This document shows, piece after piece, positions 7,278-15,043 of a DNA stretch of 23,574 nucleotides. The stretch is from Myxococcales bacterium. Its GTDB lineage: Bacteria > Myxococcota_C > UBA6777. The position numbers were made by a program, and so were the translations under genes. Under the pieces are notes generated by a model. It saw only the letters and a list, made by a program, of their open reading frames with translations, ran no database searches and was not told the origin of the DNA. The stretch spans positions 1 through 23,574 of the forward strand of contig JALTMC010000181.1 of the NCBI GenBank assembly GCA_027005175.1, in the 5' to 3' direction. How positions within the stretch are numbered: position 1 is the first letter of the stretch; each line of letters opens with the position of its first letter.

Positions 7278-8460
7278 TCGGTACACCACCCAAATGGCCC
7301 ATAACCCAAAGACGAGAAAGAGTCCAACCCTGCTTGGATTTCTCGAGCAATTCTTCGGTCACTTCGACTCGCCGGACAAACGTAAGACCTTTTCGAGAAC
7401 GATCTACCGTAAACAACCTGACCCGATCATCTCGAAGCGGTAATCCATCAAGGACCAAAGGATTATGTGTTGTGAGAAGTAACTGCTTTGTATCTGGACC
7501 AGATAACACCCAGGAGCACAACCTCTCCATAAGACTTCTCACAAGCCGTGGATTGAGACCATGATCTGCATTATCGATAGCTAGCACCTTGGGAGCCTTG
7601 GGGTGAACAGCCAACACAGCGGCAAGCAACACATACAAGGCTCCCTCACTTGCATCATAGCCAGTGAGGATATTCCTTTTTTGAGCCATAAATCTGTCTT
7701 GAAAAACCAAAGCTTGCCTCTGGGATGAAACGGATGGAGAAAGAGGCACATCATCCACCATACCTGCTCCAAATGAATGCGCCCAATCGATGAGTTCCAA
7801 CAACTCTGAGCAAATCCCAGAGATACGTTCGTCACTTTCGCTCTGCACCAACAACTCCCGTACGGCTTCAGGCAATCGCCCACCCGATAAACCAACAGGC
7901 TCCCGTTGTTGCGGATCGGATTCAAGGCCTCGTAACGTACTCGTATTTGGTGTGTAGATGCAGTAATCCCGAAGTGCTGAAGCGAGCTTTGTTCCAGGCT
8001 CCTCCGCTCCAAGTTCTACGAGCTTTAACGCTGTCAAACCTGCTTCAGGGTTAAGTGCAGTATGATCTCCTCTGCGATTAGAGCGGCCTACTATCTTCTG
8101 CCCACGACTTTCAAATTTTTCGGTTTGATACCGCCAAGCTGGAGATGGATCATGCAGTGGATTATTCAATTCAACAGCATAACTTGCCTTCTCTGCTTCT
8201 GCCTCAAAACGAATCGCATGACGTGCTTTTCGCCCCCGAAAGGAACTTTTGTAAAGAACTGGAACACCAGGACGAACACCACGCCGTAAGAGGCTCTCAT
8301 CATCAACACGCCCACTTATGGCTGCACCTAACACGCCCAGTGCTTCCAACAAATTACTTTTGCCACTCCCATTCGCCCCAATAAAAAGATTGACCTGCCC
8401 AAGCTCCACTTCCACGTCAACAAGAGACTTGAAGGACTTGACAGCAAACCTGCGAATCAT
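7270..8460 (-). CDS. SMC/RecF-like AAA ATPase of a probable defence pair
   Basis: The 396-residue protein begins FAVKSFKSLVDVEVELGQ, then Walker A GANGSGKS (28-35). It has a long insertion and an ABC-type signature region (SEGALYVLLAAV, from 271), Walker B KVLAIDNADHGLNP (291-304) and an H-loop TTHNP (330-334). This is the layout of the AAA_15/AAA_21 ATPases seen in OLD, AbiL and PARIS systems. The residue after the Walker B aspartate is Asn297, where catalytic Glu is usual. ATG 8460 fits the expected N-terminus, but no clear ribosome binding site precedes it. It is the first gene of a two-gene operon with the TOPRIM-like gene. A role in phage defence is inference from this pairing. Confidence 0.82.
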   Translation of the reverse strand: MIRRFAVKSFKSLVDVEVELGQVNLFIGANGSGKSNLLEALGVLGAAISGRVDDESLLRRGVRPGVPVLYKSSFRGRKARHAIRFEAEAEKASYAVELNNPLHDPSPAWRYQTEKFESRGQKIVGRSNRRGDHTALNPEAGLTALKLVELGAEEPGTKLASALRDYCIYTPNTSTLRGLESDPQQREPVGLSGGRLPEAVRELLVQSESDERISGICSELLELIDWAHSFGAGMVDDVPLSPSVSSQRQALVFQDRFMAQKRNILTGYDASEGALYVLLAAVLAVHPKAPKVLAIDNADHGLNPRLVRSLMERLCSWVLSGPDTKQLLLTTHNPLVLDGLPLRDDRVRLFTVDRSRKGLTFVRRVEVTEELLEKSKQGWTLSRLWVMGHLGGVPNV

Positions 8461-8467
8461 ATTGTTG

Positions 8468-8485
8468 TTTTTCTCATCAGAAAAA
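8468..8485 (-). other. A/T-rich hairpin just before the ATPase start
   Basis: On the minus strand TTTTTCT and AGAAAAA pair around GATG, ending seven bases before the ATG at 8460. It could limit ribosome access. Whether it matters in vivo is unknown. Confidence 0.35.
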
Positions 8486-8499
8486 ACCTCTTATGGTGT

Positions 8500-8515
8500 G
8501 GGCGTGGAAACGCCC
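8500..8515 (-). other. GC-rich leader hairpin upstream of the ATPase
   Basis: On the minus strand GGGCGT and ACGCCC form a 6-bp stem with TTCC as loop. A six-T run follows about ten bases later, too far for a standard terminator, although attenuation cannot be excluded. Confidence 0.4.
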
Positions 8516-8656
8516 TCCCGATCGCGGACCCGACAGAATCTACAGGACGAAGTCCGGATGGGGCGAGGATCGTTGACTATCCCGCATTCAAGGATGACTT
8601 TCACGATACCGCCAACGACCAAAATACGACAGACAGTCCATCATTTTACCGACTTG

Positions 8657-8685
8657 AGACTATCGACACACAACAATACTGTCAA
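8657..8685 (-). promoter_or_regulatory. Candidate sigma-70 promoter for the ATPase/TOPRIM operon
   Basis: On the minus strand a perfect -35 TTGACA (8685-8680) is followed after 17 bases by TAGTCT (8662-8657), a weak -10. Transcription would start near 8650 and give a leader of about 190 bases carrying the two hairpins above. The rest of 8461-8759 shows no gene. Confidence 0.4.
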
Positions 8686-8759
8686 AGTTTTTGTAGAACA
8701 ACCATGACTTACAGACCTTCTGGAACAACCATTGTTAACAGAAAGTCTCGCCAGCGTGA

Positions 8760-9779
8760 TTAAGCTTCGCAGAAAGCCTGGAGTAAATCGAGGGTGGCCT
8801 GGAGATCTTTGAAGTCGATGGTCTCACAGATGGTGTGAATATAACGGGTAGGCACCGAGAGGGTGATCGCCTTGCTGCCACCTCGGGTGCGCTGGAGCGC
8901 ACCGGCATCTGTACCACCCCGGGGCAATAACTCCATTTGATGATTGATGTTGTTCTTTTCAGCCAGATCAACAAATGTCTGGACGAGTTCATGGTCACAA
9001 ATCGTAGAACCATCCATCACCTTAATGCACACACCTTCACTCACGGAAGAGATATACTCTTCTTTGTCTGTATGTGGTGTATCGCAAGCTAGGGTCACGT
9101 CTACCGCCACAGAGTACGTGGGATTTACAGTAAATGCGCTGGTGATCGCACCACGCAAACCAACTTCTTCCTGCACAGTAAAGACAACTGCGATATTGCG
9201 CGACGGCTTCTTTAGCTGTTGCAGCAGTTGAATTCCTGTCCAACAGGCAATACGGTTATCCATGGCTTTGCAACTGACATAGTCGCCGATTTCCTCAAAG
9301 GTTTGGTACAACGAAACAGGATCACCGATACGAACCTTCTTTTTTGCCTCCTCCTCTGACAACCCCAGATCCACAAAGAAGTCCGAGAGTTCGGGAACCT
9401 TCTTGCGATCTTCCGGCTTGGCAACATGCAAAGGCGGACCTGAAGGGTAGAGTGTTCCAAGGATGTCACCCGTGCGAGTGCGAATCAAAACACGTCGGGA
9501 GAAGAGCTGACGAGGATCAAAGCCACCGGCCGGTTGCAGTCGCAAGAAGCCCTTCGAATCGATGTATCGAACATAAAAACCGATCTCATCCATATGACAT
9601 GCAACCATCACAGTTTCATCCGATCCTGCCGCATCTTTCCGACAGATCAGATTGCCCATCGGATCAACGTCATAAGAATCCACATGGTCTTTCACCTGTG
9701 AGACGATAAACTCGCGGACCTGCTCTTCTCGACCAGGAACACCATGCATCTCACACAGCTGACGTAACAACTCCATCAT
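8760..9779 (-). CDS. M42-family metallo-aminopeptidase
   Basis: The 339-residue protein is a member of the M42 (glutamyl aminopeptidase/TET) family, cytoplasmic di-metal enzymes that trim peptides. The metal ligands and catalytic residues are visible: H62 and D64 in CHMDEIGF, Asp in CKAMDNRIACW, the Glu pair in VFTVQEEVGLRGA, Asp in AVDVT, and the last His in TRYIHT. LLPRGGTDAGALQ is also typical. The length matches the family. Two adjacent ATGs (9779 and 9776) follow GGGAG, and the second has the better spacing. Family members usually form dodecamers. It is downstream of the isochorismatase-family gene on the same strand, but the 160-base gap leaves co-transcription unproved. Confidence 0.92.
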   Translation of the reverse strand: MMELLRQLCEMHGVPGREEQVREFIVSQVKDHVDSYDVDPMGNLICRKDAAGSDETVMVACHMDEIGFYVRYIDSKGFLRLQPAGGFDPRQLFSRRVLIRTRTGDILGTLYPSGPPLHVAKPEDRKKVPELSDFFVDLGLSEEEAKKKVRIGDPVSLYQTFEEIGDYVSCKAMDNRIACWTGIQLLQQLKKPSRNIAVVFTVQEEVGLRGAITSAFTVNPTYSVAVDVTLACDTPHTDKEEYISSVSEGVCIKVMDGSTICDHELVQTFVDLAEKNNINHQMELLPRGGTDAGALQRTRGGSKAITLSVPTRYIHTICETIDFKDLQATLDLLQAFCEA

Positions 9780-9896
9780 TCACTCCCACCCAACCATGTC
9801 GTCGGGTCTTTTTGTATTGTAACTCAGAATCCAAATCTCCAAACAGACTCACCTGTTGCTCGAATTGGATTGTCGATCGCTTAAACTCGAAACTGT

Positions 9897-9944
9897 CGGC
9901 TCTCACAACTATCGGCTCTCACAACTATCGGCTCTTACAACTAT
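9897..9944. repeat. Three tandem 16-bp repeats at a gene end
   Basis: Units at 9897-9912, 9913-9928 and 9929-9944 read CGGCTCTCACAACTAT with one change in the third. The last unit contains the stop codon of the isochorismatase-family gene (9941-9943, minus strand). It is probably a slippage-derived minisatellite. Confidence 0.9.
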
Positions 9945-10513
9945 TTGATCAGCTTTGAAATACGTTTGAATTCAGGTCCGCCTGCTTTTTGAAGCAAGTC
10001 AAAGAGGAGAGACTCTGTGGAAGAGATGACTGCACCAGCTCGCTCCATCAAGCGAAGTCCAACAGTGCGATTGTCTTCTGTTCTGGATATCACAGCATCT
10101 TGTGGCACAAAGACATCATAGCCTTGTTCGAGAAAGTCTCTTGTGGTTTGGAAAACACAGATATGTGTCTCCATCCCACATACAATAAGCTGTTTTCGTC
10201 CTGATGCAGAGACAACATCACGAACGGCAGACACTGCCGCGCAGGAGAATTCAACCTTTGAGATGGGCTCTGTATCGGGCGGAAGAGCATCAGTCAATGT
10301 CGGCAAGGTGGGTCCAATCCCTTTGGGATACTGCTCCGTAACCAAAATAGGCAGGCCAAGAATCTTGGCACCTTCGATCAGAATATGGGCATTTTTAGAC
10401 ACAGATGCCATATTGTCGGAATGCATGACTGCTGACAAGCGTTCTTGTATATCGACGACAAGAAGAACTGCCTGATCACGGTTCAAACGCAAAGAACCAG
10501 ATGTCTGTGTCAC
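9941..10513 (-). CDS. Isochorismatase-family cysteine hydrolase
   Basis: This 190-residue protein belongs to the isochorismatase-like (YcaC-type) cysteine hydrolase family. The probable triad is D21 (LLVVDIQERL), K86 (SKVEFSC) and C119 (CGMETHICV). LVTEQYPKGIGPT is typical of the YcaC/isochorismatase-domain branch. The natural substrate cannot be told from sequence and could be an amide or an ester. GTG 10513 is chosen over the longer frame because AGGAGG (10527-10522, minus strand) lies eight bases upstream of it. The protein is cytoplasmic, with no signal peptide. It precedes the M42 peptidase gene on the same strand. Confidence 0.9.
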   Translation of the reverse strand: MTQTSGSLRLNRDQAVLLVVDIQERLSAVMHSDNMASVSKNAHILIEGAKILGLPILVTEQYPKGIGPTLPTLTDALPPDTEPISKVEFSCAAVSAVRDVVSASGRKQLIVCGMETHICVFQTTRDFLEQGYDVFVPQDAVISRTEDNRTVGLRLMERAGAVISSTESLLFDLLQKAGGPEFKRISKLIK

Positions 10514-10572
10514 CCTTGACTCCTCCTTTGTTCCCACAGCATTCTATCGCATGAAGTGGGGTAGAATAGATC

Positions 10573-10589
10573 GGCACGCAGAGAGTGCC
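10573..10589. other. Small inverted repeat upstream of the TonB-like gene
   Basis: GGCAC and GTGCC flank a 7-base loop in the spacer between the divergent isochorismatase-family and TonB-like genes. It may be an operator, but the evidence is slight. Confidence 0.3.
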
Positions 10590-10684
10590 ATCGTTGACTC
10601 AGGTCGTGCTTAATGAAACAAGCAACGAGGGAGTATACGAAGGAGTTCCTCAGGGGTCAAGGTAAACTCAACAGGGCTGTGGGA

Positions 10685-10713
10685 TTGACGTAAAGGTGTT
10701 TCCCGCTTATTTT
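10685..10713 (+). promoter_or_regulatory. Candidate sigma-70 promoter for the TonB-like gene
   Basis: TTGACG (10685-10690) and TATTTT (10708-10713) are separated by 17 bases, about 80 bases before the ATG at 10795. Five of six -35 positions match consensus. Confidence 0.45.
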
Positions 10714-10794
10714 AGTGAGGATAGAGTGTGGGGCGTAGCTCCACCGTATTGACAACACATAGGAAGAACAGGCCATCAGCCCAGATCATCGACA

Positions 10795-12105
10795 ATGAAA
10801 GCCCGCAAACAAAAAAAAGGTGACCTGCGTTCAGGCGTTGCGATCTCTGCAAGCTTTTTGACAGGCTCAACCTCAGACAACATGCAAGCAGACAACGGCA
10901 CCTCTCTATACATTTTTATAGCCTTTGCCCTCCTGCTTCATATCCCTCTATACTTTGTGCCGAACTCCTGGCTCTTTGACAAGGTCGTCAAGCACAAAAA
11001 CAAGCACGTTGTTTATGTGTCCCGCCTGTCTCGCCAAGGGCCGAGAAGATACAAGCGGGTCAAGCGACGCAATCGAAAGTTCACGAAGCATCGAATCGCG
11101 AAAAAGAAGAAGCCAAAGAAGCGACCCAAGCCCAGAAAGCCTGATGGTCAGTTTGTGGATGTGGCTCCCACTCCCGACGATCGTCCGCTCAAGAAGACAC
11201 GCTTTTTGAGTGAGTACAACACCCGTGTCAAAAAGCAGACCATCAGTCGTCATCGTCGTCTAAAGTACAAGATCGCGATGGCCAAACCGACCCGACGAAA
11301 GAAGCGAAACTCCCGAAGGCTGAAAGCTCGATCACGCCGTCTAGCCATGCGTATTCCCCAACGTTTGCGTATCAATCACAAGCCCACAAAGCAGAAAAAA
11401 GTACGCAAACAAAAACGCCATCGCCCCTCGATGGCGATCCCAAAGGTCAACCGACAACGGCGTGCCGCAGTGCCCAAATCAAAACATGGAACCCAACGCT
11501 CTCATCGCACTCGGCCTCAAATACAGGGTCGAGGACGCAGACTCAGCCTCAACCTGGGTCCTCGGCTCAAGCTCGATCCCTCCCTACAGCCGATGCCAAA
11601 CACTCCGAATATGGGGAGAGGTACACATACATCCCCACCTCCTAGTATTGATCTTCGCCCCAACGCAGGGACGTTGTCACGAATTGAAGGAAACCCTGCC
11701 CCCGATCATGTAAAGGGTGTCCAAGAAGGTGATGCGACGTACCTCAACACCCGTCGGCATGTCTATGCGACCTTTTACAACCGAGTCAAGCAAGCTGTCG
11801 CCCAACATTGGAACCCGAACTCTGTATACCGACGCCGTGATCCCTACGGAAATATCTATGGTGTTCGAGACCGACACACCACTCTGTCCGTCATCTTAAC
11901 CAAAGCTGGAAAACTCACCAAGGTCAGCGTTCTCCGCTCCTCAGGACTCTCCTTTCTCGACCTTGAAGCGGTACGCGCCTTCCGACAAGCCCAACCCTTC
12001 CCCAACCCACCTCAGGGAATGCTCAGTAAAGACGGAAGAATCCGATTTAAATTTGGATTCTTCCTACAGATCTCAAGCCGACCGAGAATGATCCTCTTTC
12101 GATAA
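10795..12105 (+). CDS. TonB-like / AgmX-type C-terminal domain protein
   Basis: The 436-residue protein has one N-terminal membrane helix (about residues 37-58). A motif typical of TonB-like proteins of deltaproteobacteria follows (FVDVAPTPDDRPLKKTRFLS). A long linker extremely rich in Lys and Arg covers roughly residues 60-240, then a Pro/Asn-rich stretch. The C-terminal domain (about 320-425) is TonB-like, with VKQAVAQHWNPNSVYRRRDP, LSVILTKAGKLTKVSVLRSSG and LEAVRAFRQAQPFPNPP. Such proteins span the periplasm and pass proton-motive energy to outer-membrane partners or scaffold envelope machines. No exbB, exbD or receptor gene is in the window. ATG 10795 has no clear ribosome binding site; ATG 10882, just before the membrane helix, is possible. 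Confidence 0.82.
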   Translation: MKARKQKKGDLRSGVAISASFLTGSTSDNMQADNGTSLYIFIAFALLLHIPLYFVPNSWLFDKVVKHKNKHVVYVSRLSRQGPRRYKRVKRRNRKFTKHRIAKKKKPKKRPKPRKPDGQFVDVAPTPDDRPLKKTRFLSEYNTRVKKQTISRHRRLKYKIAMAKPTRRKKRNSRRLKARSRRLAMRIPQRLRINHKPTKQKKVRKQKRHRPSMAIPKVNRQRRAAVPKSKHGTQRSHRTRPQIQGRGRRLSLNLGPRLKLDPSLQPMPNTPNMGRGTHTSPPPSIDLRPNAGTLSRIEGNPAPDHVKGVQEGDATYLNTRRHVYATFYNRVKQAVAQHWNPNSVYRRRDPYGNIYGVRDRHTTLSVILTKAGKLTKVSVLRSSGLSFLDLEAVRAFRQAQPFPNPPQGMLSKDGRIRFKFGFFLQISSRPRMILFR

Positions 12106-12167
12106 AACCAAGGTGCCGACTGTTTGAACCGAGCCGCTGGCGACTTGAAAGGCCTCGTGAGGCGGGG

Positions 12168-13466
12168 CTAATCCATGGTTCCAGAGTCATCCTCGGGAGA
12201 GCTGAGTGCTTTGAGTAAGCGGGCCACGGTTTGACGGTAGGAGAAGGAGAGGTCTTTGAGGAGATTCCAAACGATCTTAACACCGAGGTTGGGTTCACGA
12301 CGGAGGAGATCGACAAACTCGTTGCGAGAGATTTCGAGCAGTCGAACTTGAGATTCCGCAGTGGCAGAGACCAAGCGTCCCTGGCCATCAATGAGAGAAA
12401 ACAGTCCGAAATGTTGGCCTGTTTCGAGGGTGGAGAGCCAATGACCACCACGATAAAGACCGACTTGCCCATCAAAGATCAAGAACAAGGACCGATCAAT
12501 GGAGTCTTCGGAGACAATGCGTTCTCCGGCGATGTAGTCATGGGTTTTGCCAAGCTGTAGGAGCCGGGTAGATTCCATGGTTTTGAGGCCCCGCAACAAA
12601 GGGGCGTTGGTGAAGCCACGACCGATATCAACCTCTGTTGTGGGCTGGTAGTGCTCCGAAGTTGACAAGCGAATCGCAATGGCAGTGATATTATCACTGC
12701 CACCTCTGGCATTGGCACAATCGATCAAGCGGGGTACGATCCGATGTCCTTCTGGTTCACCCAATACAGTAATAATCTCTGACTCTGTGAGATAATTCGA
12801 CAGACCGTCGGAGCAAAGTAAGAACTGGTCACCCATTTCGAGGTCAAAGAACTCTATTTGTGGATCGATCTTATCACCTTTACCCACAGCTTGAACGAGA
12901 ACATTGCGAAAGGGAGACAATTCAGCTTGCTCAGGGGTGATATAACCTTCACGTACTTGCTCAGCCACCAAAGAGTGATCATTGGTGATCTGTGACAATT
13001 CGCGGTAGCGTACACGATAGATCCGACTGTCTCCGACATGGGCCAAGACACCCGTATTCCCCAACAGCAACAACGCACTCAGAGTTGTTCCCATGGTAAC
13101 TTTGGGACCAATCGATTTGCGAATCCTCAAGATCTCCTGATTGGCCGCACGGATGGCCTGATCCAAGAGTTCGGCAACTTGCTGACGAAGCTCCTCGTCG
13201 TGAGGAAACTCCAACGCCCGCAACAAGGTCCGTTTGTTGTAGAGGGCGGCACTAAATGTCTCGATGGATCGGCGACTTGCCTTCTCCCCCTGCACACCAC
13301 CACCCATACCATCTGCAACGATAAAGAGACCGTTGAGGGCATCAACAAGGTAGTTATCCTCATTTTTATTGCGAACTTGTCCGAGATCACTACCAACCCA
13401 GGCTTCCACCTGAAAGACAGCACCAAAACGCTCTGTTGTCTCCACTTTTCGCCTCTTCTGGAACAT
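12168..13466 (-). CDS. PP2C-type Ser/Thr phosphatase fused to a cyclic-nucleotide-binding domain
   Basis: The 432-residue protein starts with a PP2C domain (about 20-270). Metal-binding and family motifs are VRNKNEDN, FIVADGMGGG (D52), GTTLSALLLL, LAHVGDSRIYRV, LCSDGLSNYL and RGGSDNITAIAIRLS. A cNMP-binding-like domain (about 285-410) follows, with GERIVSEDSIDRSLFLIFDG, LETGQHFGLFSLIDG and SATAESQVRLLEISR. It should remove phosphate from Ser/Thr proteins, with activity possibly gated by a nucleotide or other ligand; the canonical phosphate-binding cassette is only partly recognisable. It is a natural antagonist candidate for the kinase at 2965, although the genes are not adjacent. ATG 13466 begins about 20 bases after a predicted transcription start. 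Confidence 0.9.
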   Translation of the reverse strand: MFQKRRKVETTERFGAVFQVEAWVGSDLGQVRNKNEDNYLVDALNGLFIVADGMGGGVQGEKASRRSIETFSAALYNKRTLLRALEFPHDEELRQQVAELLDQAIRAANQEILRIRKSIGPKVTMGTTLSALLLLGNTGVLAHVGDSRIYRVRYRELSQITNDHSLVAEQVREGYITPEQAELSPFRNVLVQAVGKGDKIDPQIEFFDLEMGDQFLLCSDGLSNYLTESEIITVLGEPEGHRIVPRLIDCANARGGSDNITAIAIRLSTSEHYQPTTEVDIGRGFTNAPLLRGLKTMESTRLLQLGKTHDYIAGERIVSEDSIDRSLFLIFDGQVGLYRGGHWLSTLETGQHFGLFSLIDGQGRLVSATAESQVRLLEISRNEFVDLLRREPNLGVKIVWNLLKDLSFSYRQTVARLLKALSSPEDDSGTMD

Positions 13467-13493
13467 GGTATAGTCTACATTCGAGAGGGTTTG

Positions 13494-13522
13494 ATTATAC
13501 CGCGAACATCAAGCGTACTCAA
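13494..13522 (-). promoter_or_regulatory. Candidate sigma-70 promoter for the PP2C gene
   Basis: On the minus strand TTGAGT (13522-13517), a 17-base spacer and a perfect TATAAT (13499-13494) lie just before the PP2C start at 13466. This is the best promoter match in the window. Confidence 0.6.
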
Positions 13523-13560
13523 GAAGACTCAACTGGCCGTTTTCATTAGGAATCACAAGT

Positions 13561-14667
13561 ATGAATTCAGAAGCACCTGAAACGTCCCTTGCCTCAGAAG
13601 GTCTGACACGACGTCAAGTACTCCAGTTTGGATTGTGCGGTGGTGTGAGCAGCCTGCTGCTCGGCCCCGATCTCGTAGAGGCCCGACCTCTACTGTCACC
13701 ACAGCGTATCCCTCACCTGCAAGGGATCTCAGATATCGGCTCTATGATCCAAGGGCGAGGTTGGGCTCCCAAGCCTGGCCTCGTTGTGTCAGCGACTTCA
13801 GACACTGTGTATCCCATGCTCGCCCCTGGGGTAAATGCCTCGATCGCCCAGAAGATGGTAAACTCCATCATGATGCGTCTCTCCGGCAAAGGTACACCTG
13901 CCAAAGCCTGGGGAAGTCTGTTTGGTCCAGGCGATCGTGTGGGAATCTTGATCGACAGCGTAGGAGCCCCCCGCACTCGCACCCGTAAAGAGACCATTGG
14001 TGCCGTGCTGACAGGTTTACGCGCAGCAGGAGTCAACCCCAACCAGACCATGATCTGGTGTGCCAAATCCGGGTACTTACCCCGGATCGGACTCCCCATC
14101 AACACCAATAGACCAGGAGTCAAGATATTCGGTGCAGACCAGATGGGTTGGGACTTCCGTGTTGTCCTCAAGATGAAAAGTGGGCTCTTTGGGACGAAGC
14201 TTCCACTATCATACATTGTCACCACACTGTGTACCCACATCATTAACATCGCAACACTCGAAGATCATCCAGTCATTGGCGCCCGCTTGTGCCTCGCTCA
14301 ACAAGTCATATCGTCCCTTCGAGGTGGCAACTACCTTGAGCGACGTTGGGGTGGTGTCGGTATTTCACAAGTGGCTCGCTGGAAGATCATGCGACAACGC
14401 TTTGTCCTCCATATGGTCGATGGTCTCGCTGGCGCATGCAATGGTGGACTTCACACCTGGCACCCACAGATTATCATGGCTGGAACAGACCCTGTTGCGC
14501 TTGATCGCTTGGCCTTTGGCATGATTGAAGATCAACGCCAAAAGCTGGGCAAACCCTCGATTACAGGGACTCGCCGTACCCCTCGCTACATCAACAACGC
14601 AGCCGCCAACGGTATCGGCATCGCCAACCTAACCAACATTCGACATCAACAAATCCGACTCAAATAA
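13561..14667 (+). CDS. DUF362-like protein with Tat-type signal
   Basis: The 368-residue protein begins with a twin-arginine-like signal (TRRQVLQFGLCGG, arginines 17 and 18) and a hydrophobic stretch, so it is probably exported folded to the periplasm. The mature part resembles DUF362 proteins: GDRVGILIDSVGAP, TIGAVLTGLRAAGVNPNQTMIW, the segment around NIATLEDHPVIGARLCLAQQ, VDGLAGACNGG, and near the end IIMAGTDPVALDRLAFGMI. The DUF362 function is not firmly established, and some members sit beside iron-sulfur domains, which are absent here. ATG 13561 follows a weak TAGGA. It is divergent from the PP2C gene across a 94-base spacer. Confidence 0.82.
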   Translation: MNSEAPETSLASEGLTRRQVLQFGLCGGVSSLLLGPDLVEARPLLSPQRIPHLQGISDIGSMIQGRGWAPKPGLVVSATSDTVYPMLAPGVNASIAQKMVNSIMMRLSGKGTPAKAWGSLFGPGDRVGILIDSVGAPRTRTRKETIGAVLTGLRAAGVNPNQTMIWCAKSGYLPRIGLPINTNRPGVKIFGADQMGWDFRVVLKMKSGLFGTKLPLSYIVTTLCTHIINIATLEDHPVIGARLCLAQQVISSLRGGNYLERRWGGVGISQVARWKIMRQRFVLHMVDGLAGACNGGLHTWHPQIIMAGTDPVALDRLAFGMIEDQRQKLGKPSITGTRRTPRYINNAAANGIGIANLTNIRHQQIRLK

Positions 14668-14671
14668 CACG

Positions 14672-14690
14672 GATGGAGTCCGCTTCCATC
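14672..14690 (+). terminator. Possible weak terminator after the DUF362 gene
   Basis: GATGGA and TCCATC pair around a 7-base loop just after the TAA. Only a poor T-run follows, so termination is tentative. Confidence 0.3.
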
Positions 14691-14730
14691 GATTCTTGTG
14701 CCTTCCTTCCCCACCCGATTCACATCCGAA

Positions 14731-14783
14731 ACAAGAGCACAAACTCATCCCCCGCCCCAAACACAAGAGCACGAACTCCCCCC
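14731..14783 (+). repeat. Imperfect direct repeat in the spacer
   Basis: ACAAGAGCACAAACTCATCC at 14731 recurs 32 bases later as ACAAGAGCACGAACTC followed by a C-run. It looks like a diverged tandem duplication. Confidence 0.6.
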
Positions 14784-14881
14784 TGACAAAAACAAAGAGC
14801 AAGATACGAATTTTACTGCGACTTTCAACCATTCAACACAGAAAAAAAAGGGATAGGATTACCAGGTCAATAAGAATTAGT

Positions 14882-14909
14882 TTGCAACCCATCAAATGAT
14901 GCTTATGCT
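14882..14909 (+). promoter_or_regulatory. Candidate promoter for clpP
   Basis: TTGCAA and TATGCT lie 16 bases apart, about 135 bases before the clpP start. Both boxes are partial matches to consensus. Confidence 0.3.
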
Positions 14910-14976
14910 AGACGTTGTTCTAGGTTGTTGAAACCTTCTATCCATGTCTGAATTGAGACTGAGCCGCCCAGGCTTA

Positions 14977-15021
14977 TGACTCGTGACGCGCAACTCCCAA
15001 AACGCGAGTTGTGACTCATGA
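14977..15021. other. Inverted repeat flanked by direct repeats before clpP
   Basis: CAACTC (14991) and GAGTTG (15006) form a stem, and the near-identical decamers TGACTCGTGA and TGACTCATGA flank it. It lies about ten bases before the clpP Shine-Dalgarno, so it could affect initiation or bind a regulator. Confidence 0.4.
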
Positions 15022-15043
15022 CTCTTTTACAAGGAGAATCTTG

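Larger units (their letters stand above)
14668..15043. other. Intergenic spacer upstream of clpP
   Basis: About 375 bases without a convincing gene. It holds a hairpin after the DUF362 gene, an imperfect C-rich direct repeat, a candidate promoter and an inverted repeat before clpP, listed separately. Confidence 0.5.

Noticed and set aside
13038-13580. Plus-strand open frame opposite the PP2C domain
   Set aside because: The opposite strand encodes conserved PP2C motifs throughout; this one matches no family.
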